Shown one piece after another: positions 1 through 5,504 of a stretch of 5,504 nucleotides of DNA. The position numbers and the translations under genes are program-made. The stretch is from Helicobacteraceae bacterium UBA6016 (lineage in GTDB: Bacteria; Campylobacterota; Campylobacteria; Campylobacterales; UBA6016), in contig DIZY01000109.1 of NCBI GenBank assembly GCA_002428055.1, positions 1-5,504 of the forward strand, given 5' to 3'. The notes beneath the pieces are model-generated. The model was given only the letters and a program-made list of their open reading frames with translations. It was not told the DNA's origin and made no database searches. Position 1 is the first letter of the stretch. Each line of letters starts with the position of its first letter.

Positions 1-538
1 CCCAATGGGGATTGAAACTCGGAATCATAAAGAGCTGAAACAGAAGAAGCAGAATTTCGAAGAACCCCAATGGGGATTGAAACGGCATTTGGCTCGTAAG
101 GATATTCTCTCTCTTGCTATTTCGAAGAACCCCAATGGGGATTGAAACGTCCAAAGTCGTGATGTACTCCTCTATCGTGTCCACATTTCGAAGAACCCCA
201 ATGGGGATTGAAACTCTCGATACTCACTCCGTCACCTCCGGTAGAGCTTCAATTTCGAAGAACCCCAATGGGGATTGAAACCAAATTCCTCGCTCTGTGA
301 CTCGGCAGCAGACAAAATTTCGAAGAACCCCAATGGGGATTGAAACTCTATCGCTTCACATATATAGTCGCCTTCCATATATTTCGAAGAACCCCAATGG
401 GGATTGAAACAATACATAGTTGAGCCATCTATAACAGGGCTTGAATTTCGAAGAACCCCAATGGGGATTGAAACTCCCAATAACGCAAAGAATCCCAAAA
501 TCAAATCTATTTCGAAGAACCCCAATGGGGATTGCACT
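1..538 (+). CRISPR. CRISPR array, leader-distal end (9 repeats, 8 spacers)
   Basis: A 30-nt repeat begins ATTTCGAAGAAC and ends CCCAATGGGGATTGAAAC. Complete identical copies lie at 54-83, 119-148, 185-214, 252-281, 317-346, 381-410 and 445-474. The window edge cuts a copy at 1-18, and a degenerate copy starts at 509. The eight spacers (19-53, 84-118, 149-184, 215-251, 282-316, 347-380, 411-444, 475-508) are 34-37 nt long and unrelated to each other. The repeat carries a small CCCC-AAT-GGGG inverted repeat. The ATTGAAAC 3' end is typical of repeats processed by Cas6 in type I-B and type III systems, and decay of the last copy marks the leader-distal end, so transcription is inferred to run left to right. 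No cas gene or leader is in the window, so the subtype cannot be fixed. Confidence 0.98.
509..538 (+). repeat. Degenerate terminal CRISPR repeat
   Basis: The first 26 bases match the consensus exactly, then the final AAAC is replaced by CACT and the sequence passes into the AT-rich flank. Loss of the 3' handle at the right-hand end, while all internal copies are perfect, is the usual sign of the trailer end of an array. It supports reading the array left to right, with new spacers added off the left side of the window. Confidence 0.9.
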
Positions 539-692
539 ATATTTATACTGTGCGCAAAATGATTTTTTAATCTAAGCAAAAAACCTACAAAGCTGCGCTT
601 ACTACGCTGATAGAGAGCAAGGCGAGAACGCTAAGCGAAAAGGACTATTCATGGCGGCAAAGTAGTATTGAGCGCCAAAAAATTAGTATAAC
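539..692. other. Non-coding gap between the CRISPR array and the operon
   Basis: No open reading frame with a plausible start and composition was found on either strand. An AT-rich trailer (about 539-590) is followed by a less AT-rich block. That block contains a long-range inverted repeat: GCGCT at 595-599 with AGCGC at 671-675, and ACTAC at 601-605 with GTAGT at 662-666. It encloses about 56 nt and has a small asymmetric internal loop. It could be a structured RNA, a remnant of a mobile element or a dispersed repeat. The sequence alone does not decide. Confidence 0.35.
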
Positions 693-719
693 TTGTTTTT
701 TGCTATTATAAAATATAAT
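693..719 (+). promoter_or_regulatory. Probable sigma-70 promoter of the three-gene operon
   Basis: A perfect TATAAT lies at 714-719, 37 nt upstream of the first start codon, with TTGTTT at 693-698 as a weak -35 only 15 bp away. An overlapping alternative is an extended -10, TGCTATTAT at 701-709. Campylobacterota housekeeping promoters often rely on the -10 and periodic AT-rich tracts rather than a strong -35, and the surrounding sequence has that character. This is the only clear promoter candidate seen before the operon, and the two downstream genes overlap their predecessors without room for their own. Confidence 0.5.
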
Positions 720-745
720 GATTTTAACTAGCGCATAATGATAGT

Positions 746-753
746 AAGGCGGG
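746..753 (+). promoter_or_regulatory. Ribosome binding site of the PotD-like gene
   Basis: The AAGGCGGG stretch contains AAGG ending 7 nt before the ATG at 757. An in-frame TAA at 745-747 overlaps its left edge, so no upstream in-frame start is possible. This fixes 757 as the start of the binding-protein gene. Confidence 0.65.
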
Positions 754-756
754 TTT

Positions 757-1788
757 ATGAGATTTTTATTTTTACTGTTTGTATATAGTTTATGCGGCAG
801 CGAAAAAACACTCAAGATTTATGCTTGGAGTAACTATATTTCAAGCGAAGTGTTAAAAGATTTTGCGCTCAAATATAATGTAAAAGTTAGATACGAAATA
901 TACTACGACCCGCAAGATGTGCGCACAAAAATCAAAAACGGCAATAAAGAGCAGTATGACATACTAATAATTCCATCTTTTTTTGTTAGCAAAATGTCGA
1001 TGGAATTGCTACTTGTATCACTCGATAAATCCAAACTTACAAATATAAAAAACCTAGATAATAGCTTTTTAGATCAGTCGTATGATTTTGGAAATAAGTA
1101 CTCGCTTCCGTATTTGTGGGGAACAACGAGTATCTTGTATGACTCATCCAAAATAAAAATAGAACGCTATGCAGACCTATGGAATCCAAAGCTGAAAAAC
1201 TCAATTTTGGCAAATAACGAGATGATGGAGATGTATTGCATAGCCCTCAAGTCTCTTGGATATAACATAGCTACTACAAATGAGGCGGAGATAGAAAAAG
1301 CGACACAGCAACTGTTGAAACTTATCCCAAACATAAAAGCAATATCTTCTGAAGATGTCCCGAGGTATTTTTTGAGAGAGAATTTTGCTGTAGGCATAGC
1401 ATATAACGGTGACGGATACGCCGTAAGCCAAAAAAACAAAGCCTACAAATACATATATCCAAAAGAGGGACCTAGCAAATGGGTAGACAACATTGTGATA
1501 CCAAAAGGCGCCCAAAATAGCGAGCTAGCCTATCAGTTTTTAGACTTTGTTATGTCCGCCGAAAATGCGGCTAAAAACGCCGAATCAGCCGGATACGCAA
1601 CTCCAAACGCAAAAGCTCTGCCGCTAATATCAAAAGAAAACAGAGCTAACAATGCAATCTACCCAAAGGGGATAGGCATAGAAAAGATAGAAATAGCAAA
1701 GTACAACCCTCAAACGGTGGAGCTTTTTGAAAGCGGTTGGAAGAAGTTTTTGGCAGAGCTTGAAAATAGTAAAAAGGCTAAAAAATGA
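757..1788 (+). CDS. PotD/NspS-like periplasmic polyamine-binding protein
   Basis: The 343-residue product is a type 2 periplasmic binding protein of the spermidine/putrescine family, close in length to E. coli PotD (348). A short hydrophobic signal (residues 3-13) precedes a mature start near 14-18. Cys13 exists, but the preceding residues (Y-S-L) do not make a normal lipobox. Aligned by eye with PotD from memory, ligand residues are kept at Trp24, Tyr27, Ser74, Glu158, Trp242, Asp244 and Tyr280. Changes are Asp168 to Glu155, Tyr85 to Phe76 and Trp229 to Tyr216. Typical family stretches are PYLWGTT (118-124) and GYATPN (279-284). It is first in an operon and overlaps the receptor gene by ATGA. 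No PotABC transporter gene is adjacent, so a role as a ligand-presenting partner of the receptor, as for V. cholerae NspS with MbaA, is inferred. Ordinary uptake with a distant permease remains possible. Family is confident; exact ligand is not. Confidence 0.9.
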   Translation: MRFLFLLFVYSLCGSEKTLKIYAWSNYISSEVLKDFALKYNVKVRYEIYYDPQDVRTKIKNGNKEQYDILIIPSFFVSKMSMELLLVSLDKSKLTNIKNLDNSFLDQSYDFGNKYSLPYLWGTTSILYDSSKIKIERYADLWNPKLKNSILANNEMMEMYCIALKSLGYNIATTNEAEIEKATQQLLKLIPNIKAISSEDVPRYFLRENFAVGIAYNGDGYAVSQKNKAYKYIYPKEGPSKWVDNIVIPKGAQNSELAYQFLDFVMSAENAAKNAESAGYATPNAKALPLISKENRANNAIYPKGIGIEKIEIAKYNPQTVELFESGWKKFLAELENSKKAKK

Positions 1789-4193
1789 GTGGTAAAAAAT
1801 TTACATTCACATTTAGCCTAGTCGCAATATTTTCAATAATGGCGTTTTTGTTCACAATCGCCATTGTGGGCTACAACTACTACAGCTCCTCGAAAGAAGC
1901 TTACAAGGATTTGGAGGAGAAAAACGAAAACATCAGACAATCTCTTGTAACTAGAAGCGTTGCCTACCTAGATAAAGCATCTTCCCATCTTTTGGTGTTA
2001 GCTGGTCTTGACGAAGATAATAGCGCTTTGGTTAATCGTGAAAGCGTATCAAGGGTTATGTGGGAGCAGTTACTAAGCGATAATGGCTTTTCCAGTATTT
2101 TTCTTGCAGACGAAAACGGGAACTTTTTGCAAGCCAGAAGAACCCCTGCGTATGCGATTCGCACCATTGAAAAATACAAAGACAAAAGAGTCGATATATG
2201 GGATTATAAAGACGAAAAATTTGTAACAACCGCAACAGAGGTACTTCCAGCTAGCTACGATCCTAGGGTTAGGGAATGGTATACAAAAGCGGATGAAAAT
2301 AGTACTTTTTACTGGACCGACCCGTATGTTTTTGCCTCTACGGGCAAAACGGGCATAACGGTTTCGCATGCAAAAATAAGCGAATTCGGCGTTAAGTCCA
2401 AAGTATCTGCGGCAGATATTACGCTGGAGTCAATATCTGCTTTCTTGGAAACTCAAAGCAAGATTGTCAGCGGAAAATTGGTTATTTTTAGCGACAAGGG
2501 CGATGTCGTAGCCACATCTTTTGCTCATAAGCTTGATGGTAATTTTACGAAAGTTCAAAAAATTAACGAAATCGGACACCAAGAGATCGTAAACTCTTTC
2601 GAGGAGTTCAAGAAAAATAGGCTCAAGGGCGAGGTGGATGATGCAGAAGGGAAGAGGTATATTTATGCGATAACACCGTTTCCAAACACATTCCAAAAGA
2701 GATGGTATCTTGTCACATATGTAGACAAAAATGAAGCTTTTGCAAACATCAATAGAACTCTTTGGCTAAATCTCTTAATATCTCTAGGGATACTAATATT
2801 TGCTATACCTGCAGCATGGTATGGACTCTCGTATAGTATCGTGCGACCCGTCAGGGAGCTAAAAGAGATAAGTGATAGCGTGGGGCGACTGGAGTACGAA
2901 AACATCCATCATGTAGAGACGAGCATTACGGAATTTTACGAGCTGTCGAACTCCATGTTTAGTATGTCTAAAGCCATAAAGGGTTATCAAGAGCGGCAAG
3001 AACTACTAATGGACTCCTTTATTAAGCTTATAGCCGCCGCAATCGATGCCAAATCTCCATACACTGGCGGACACTGCGAGAGAGTTCCTGAAATCGCCTC
3101 GATGCTCGCAAAAGCCGCAAGCGATGCGAATGACGGAGAGCTAGCAGAGTTTAAACTGGAGAGCGATGATGAGTGGAGGGAGTTTAGAATAGGAGCATGG
3201 CTGCACGACTGCGGCAAGGTTACGACGCCTGAGTATGTTGTCGATAAAGCCACAAAACTAGAGACTATTTATAACAGAATACATGAGGTTAGGGCTAGAT
3301 TTGAAGTCCTGCATCGTGATGCGACGATTGAGTATTACCAAAAACTTCTTGCAGGGGAAACTCCAAAAGAGCAACTGAAAAGTGAACTAGCGCAAAAACA
3401 AGCCTCGTTGGCGGATGATTTTGCGTTTATAGCCCAGTGCAATATCGGTGGAGAGTTTATGGACCCCTCCAAGCAAGAGAGATTAAAAGAGATTGCAAAC
3501 AGAAGATGGGTGCGAGAGTTTGACGATAGATTAGGTCTGTCTGAGGCCGAGATGCTTAGACTAAAAGACATAGAGCCAACGCCTGCGCCTTGTGAAGAGC
3601 CTCTGCTTGCCGATAGACCTGAGCACATCATCAAACGGGACAAAACGGGCATAAAAGAGGAGTATGAAGCTCTTGGGTTTAACGCTGAAGTGCCGGAGCA
3701 CCAGTACAACTACGGTGAGCTCTATAATCTTTTGATAGCTAGAGGCACGCTGACTAACGAAGAGCGATTTAAGATAAACGAGCATGTCATCATGAGTATT
3801 AGAATGCTAGAGCAGTTGCCGTTGACGGATGATCTGAAAAGAATTCCAGAATATGCAGGCTCTCATCACGAGACGATGATAGGAACAGGGTATCCAAGGG
3901 GGCTTACCAAAGAACAAATATCTATTCCCGCTAGAATCATGGCTATAGCCGATATTTTCGAGGCGCTTACTGCTTCAGATAGACCGTACAAGAAGACCAA
4001 AACACTATCGGAAGCTATTAAGATTATGAGCTTTATGAAAAAAGACAACCACATAGATGCGGAACTCTTTGACCTGTTCTTAACGAGCGGGGTATATAAA
4101 GAGTATGCGCTAAAAAATCTCTTGCCGCATCAGATAGATGAGGTGGATATTTCAAAATTTGTAACAAAAAAAGCTGAAGAAGCGGGTGTATGA
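1785..4193 (+). CDS. dCache-HAMP-HD-GYP receptor, predicted c-di-GMP phosphodiesterase
   Basis: The 802-residue inner-membrane sensor has TM1 at about 8-28, a periplasmic double-Cache region at about 32-320, TM2 at about 327-348, HAMP at about 349-401 and a cytoplasmic HD-GYP domain at about 410-790. Cache hallmarks are YDPRVREWY (158-166) and WTDPYVFASTG (177-187). The HD-GYP metal-site residues appear intact: His430/Glu432 region, His474-Asp475, Lys478, His667, His694-His695 and Asp723, with the signature HHETMIGTGYP at 694-704. It is therefore predicted to hydrolyse cyclic di-GMP to pGpG or GMP. HD-GYP domains usually have about 35 residues between the HD pair and the next histidine. Here there are 193, so an insertion of roughly 155 residues (about 495-650) is present. 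The start is set by the ATGA overlap with the upstream gene, and AAGG at 1774-1777 lies 7 nt before it. The upstream binding protein is the likely periplasmic partner. Domain calls are strong; ligand and partner are inferred. Confidence 0.93.
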   Translation: MSGKKFTFTFSLVAIFSIMAFLFTIAIVGYNYYSSSKEAYKDLEEKNENIRQSLVTRSVAYLDKASSHLLVLAGLDEDNSALVNRESVSRVMWEQLLSDNGFSSIFLADENGNFLQARRTPAYAIRTIEKYKDKRVDIWDYKDEKFVTTATEVLPASYDPRVREWYTKADENSTFYWTDPYVFASTGKTGITVSHAKISEFGVKSKVSAADITLESISAFLETQSKIVSGKLVIFSDKGDVVATSFAHKLDGNFTKVQKINEIGHQEIVNSFEEFKKNRLKGEVDDAEGKRYIYAITPFPNTFQKRWYLVTYVDKNEAFANINRTLWLNLLISLGILIFAIPAAWYGLSYSIVRPVRELKEISDSVGRLEYENIHHVETSITEFYELSNSMFSMSKAIKGYQERQELLMDSFIKLIAAAIDAKSPYTGGHCERVPEIASMLAKAASDANDGELAEFKLESDDEWREFRIGAWLHDCGKVTTPEYVVDKATKLETIYNRIHEVRARFEVLHRDATIEYYQKLLAGETPKEQLKSELAQKQASLADDFAFIAQCNIGGEFMDPSKQERLKEIANRRWVREFDDRLGLSEAEMLRLKDIEPTPAPCEEPLLADRPEHIIKRDKTGIKEEYEALGFNAEVPEHQYNYGELYNLLIARGTLTNEERFKINEHVIMSIRMLEQLPLTDDLKRIPEYAGSHHETMIGTGYPRGLTKEQISIPARIMAIADIFEALTASDRPYKKTKTLSEAIKIMSFMKKDNHIDAELFDLFLTSGVYKEYALKNLLPHQIDEVDISKFVTKKAEEAGV

Positions 4194-5383
4194 GAAAAAT
4201 TACACTCGTTGCAGTGGCGGCGTTGACGGCTCTATCTGCCTCCGAAAATCTCGAAGATGCGCTGAGACAGAGCAGAGTAACACTTGATGCGAGAGCGTTT
4301 TATTTTGATAGGAGCTTTGATAAATCAAACACTCCAAACGCTACGGCATTGACCATCGGCGGTATCGCAAAGGTAGAAACTGGTGAGTTTTTTGGCGTTA
4401 GACTCGGAATAGCCCAGTACGGTAGCTATCTTGCCGGATTAACAGATAGAAAAGACGGCGGCGGAACATCTTTGTTGGAGAGCGGAACAAATAACAACCT
4501 CTCTTTTGTGGGCGAGAGCTATGCAAAATACAGCCACGGGAAAACACACTTGCAAATAGGCAAACAAAGGTTATTTACACCACTTGCAAACGACCACGAC
4601 TTGAGGCTTTTGCCATCTACTTATCAGGGGTTTGTCATCCGAACAGGCGAGCTAAAGGATACACTTGTGGAGTTGGGTCTAATTGAAAGATACAGCGGCT
4701 TTACCTCCACCTACAATACCTTCAAAGACATGTCTACAATATGGGGAAACAGAGGTCTTGCCTACGGATATATCGAAAACATAAGCCTCAAAAATACAAA
4801 AATCATAGCACAGTACGCAAAAGCACTCGATGCCGATACAATAGCCGTCAAAGACTACAAGTACGCCTCCGCTAGATATGCTATCACGAAAGATAGTTTT
4901 GTTGAGAGCCAGTATGGCTCAAATGACTACAGGGTTCAAAAAGACTCCAAAATGTACGGAGCGACGGTGGGGATGAATTTTGATTTTATTGACGGCGCTG
5001 TGGTGTACAACAAGATTTTGGGTAACGCATGGAGGGCAATAGAATCTGGCGCAATGTACACAGATTGGCAACAAGGATACGGCAACTACGAACCAAGCGA
5101 AGCTCTCGGCGGATATATCATCCTAAAACCTATAAAAGATGCGACAATCAAGCTAGGTAAAGTCTACATTTGGGCAAAAGAGCAAAGCATAAGAGACGAC
5201 TTCGCCGAAACCATGATTGATGCATGGTACAAAGTCAACAACTTAAACAAACTAAGAGTCAGATATTCAATAAAAGACGAAACAAACAAAGCCAGCGCAT
5301 ACGGAATTGCCAACAATAGAACTGGATATGACGATAGAATTGATTTTAGGGTTGTTTATTATTATAGTTTTGCGACTAGGTAG
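4190..5383 (+). CDS. Opr-type outer-membrane porin (Campylobacterota)
   Basis: The 397-residue protein has a clear Sec signal peptide (Lys3, hydrophobic 5-16, cleavage likely after ALSA at 14-17). The body shows alternating aromatic and polar residues as in a beta-barrel. The segment VTLDARAFYFDRSFD (30-44), then IGKQRLFTPLANDHDLRLLP and TYQGF, is characteristic of Opr-type porins of epsilonproteobacteria, which are related to the OprD group. OprD relatives pass basic amino acids or small peptides, but substrate cannot be read here. The gene begins in an ATGA overlap with the receptor stop codon, so translation is probably coupled, with GAAGAAG at 4176-4182 as a likely ribosome site. The protein ends in YYYSFATR; barrel proteins more often end on Phe or Trp, so the last three residues are unusual. 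Its last 8 bases overlap the end of a convergent gene. Confidence 0.85.
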   Translation: MRKITLVAVAALTALSASENLEDALRQSRVTLDARAFYFDRSFDKSNTPNATALTIGGIAKVETGEFFGVRLGIAQYGSYLAGLTDRKDGGGTSLLESGTNNNLSFVGESYAKYSHGKTHLQIGKQRLFTPLANDHDLRLLPSTYQGFVIRTGELKDTLVELGLIERYSGFTSTYNTFKDMSTIWGNRGLAYGYIENISLKNTKIIAQYAKALDADTIAVKDYKYASARYAITKDSFVESQYGSNDYRVQKDSKMYGATVGMNFDFIDGAVVYNKILGNAWRAIESGAMYTDWQQGYGNYEPSEALGGYIILKPIKDATIKLGKVYIWAKEQSIRDDFAETMIDAWYKVNNLNKLRVRYSIKDETNKASAYGIANNRTGYDDRIDFRVVYYYSFATR

Positions 5384-5504
5384 TTGTTGGTTTTTGAAAA
5401 ACAAACAAATGTTCGTGCATAATAAGAAGGAAGTTTGCTTCCTTTGATTTTTTGACCCAAAAGCCCGTAGCTTTGCAGTTGTGTTGATGCTTGATAATGT
5501 CCTC
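5376..5504 (-). CDS. C-terminal end of a probable DNA methyltransferase (partial)
   Basis: Reading the minus strand from the window edge gives an open frame of 42 residues before a TAG at 5378-5376. The 5' part of the gene lies beyond 5504. The visible peptide contains HQHNCKATGFW, then NFLLIMHEHLFVFQKP close to the end. A hydrophobic strand followed by HE-x-L/I-F-V-F-x-KP near the C-terminus is remembered from SAM-dependent DNA methylases of the N4/N6 type. No catalytic motif (such as DPPY or a SAM-binding FxGxG) is inside the window, so the assignment rests on this tail alone. The gene converges on the porin gene and overlaps its last 8 bases. If it is a methyltransferase, it could belong to a restriction-modification or orphan methylation locus. 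Confidence 0.55.
   Translation of the reverse strand, partial: EDIIKHQHNCKATGFWVKKSKEANFLLIMHEHLFVFQKPTTT
5427..5453 (+). terminator. Possible intrinsic terminator of the operon
   Basis: A perfect 7-bp stem AAGGAAG (5427-5433) / CTTCCTT (5438-5444) with loop TTTG is followed after three bases by six T residues (5448-5453). It lies 43 bp past the porin stop and fits a weak Rho-independent terminator. The stem is low in GC and sits inside the reading frame of the convergent partial gene, where it encodes residues of the peptide SKEANFLL, so it may be coincidental. No other good terminator follows the porin inside the window. Confidence 0.35.

Noticed and set aside
232..579. A 115-residue minus-strand reading frame over the CRISPR array
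   Set aside because: Its translation repeats NPHWGSSK-like units because the CRISPR repeats are being translated. It starts from a non-ATG codon in the flank and has no independent support.
535..592. An AT-rich stretch that might be a CRISPR leader on the right
   Set aside because: The adjoining repeat is the degenerate copy and the repeats end in ATTGAAAC on the + strand. Both indicate the trailer end rather than the leader.
651..665. ATG preceded by AAAAGG, giving a four-codon frame (MAAK)
   Set aside because: It is too short to support as a gene, and it ends inside the possible inverted-repeat arm.
3335..3709. A 124-residue antisense frame within the receptor gene
   Set aside because: The composition is serine- and leucine-rich in the way of an antisense shadow, no ribosome site or known domain is visible, and the opposite strand encodes a well-supported HD-GYP insertion.
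1785..4193. Possibility that the receptor is a chemotaxis protein or a GGDEF/EAL enzyme
   Set aside because: No MCP signalling hairpin, GGDEF or EAL motif is present. The cytoplasmic half is entirely accounted for by HAMP and an HD-GYP domain with all metal ligands.
757..5383. Possibility that the operon is part of the CRISPR-linked defence system
   Set aside because: It has its own promoter, and none of the three products resembles Cas, ring-nuclease, CARF or other defence components. Proximity to the array appears incidental.
5384..5408. Imperfect inverted repeat TTGTT-G-GTTTT / AAAAC-A-AACAA directly after the porin stop
   Set aside because: It is almost pure A/T with a mismatch, has no following T tract, and lies in the coding sequence of the convergent gene. 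It is too weak to call a terminator.

Overview
The window looks like chromosomal DNA from a Campylobacterota (epsilonproteobacterial) species, perhaps a Sulfurimonas-, Sulfuricurvum- or Sulfurospirillum-like organism. The reasons are the AT-rich base composition, tight ATGA gene overlaps, an Opr-type porin of the Campylobacterota kind and the style of the Cache/HD-GYP sensor. This placement is by eye and not by search.

Region 1 (1-538) is the end of a CRISPR array. It has a repeat cut by the window edge, seven complete 30-nt repeats, a degenerate last repeat and eight spacers of 34-37 nt. The repeat ends in ATTGAAAC and decays at its right end, so the array is most likely read left to right, with leader and cas genes outside the window. 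Region 2 (539-756) is a 218-nt gap with no convincing gene. It holds a possible structured element and the promoter and ribosome binding site for the next operon.

Region 3 (757-5383) is a compact three-gene operon on the + strand in which each gene overlaps the next by the four bases ATGA. The order is a periplasmic PotD/NspS-like polyamine-binding protein, an 802-residue membrane receptor (dCache-HAMP-HD-GYP) predicted to hydrolyse cyclic di-GMP, and an outer-membrane porin. No PotABC-type permease or ATPase is present. The layout recalls Vibrio cholerae NspS-MbaA, where a PotD homologue signals through a Cache receptor to control c-di-GMP. Here the output domain would be HD-GYP instead of GGDEF-EAL, and a porin is added. 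The inferred working model is that the porin admits a small cationic or amino-acid ligand, the binding protein captures it, and the receptor converts occupancy into c-di-GMP breakdown.

Region 4 (5376-5504) is the 3' end of a convergent minus-strand gene that runs off the window. Its 42 visible residues resemble the C-terminus of DNA methyltransferases. Its stop codon lies inside the porin gene, giving an 8-bp tail-to-tail overlap. The most interesting feature is the putative polyamine-binding protein / HD-GYP receptor / porin signalling module.
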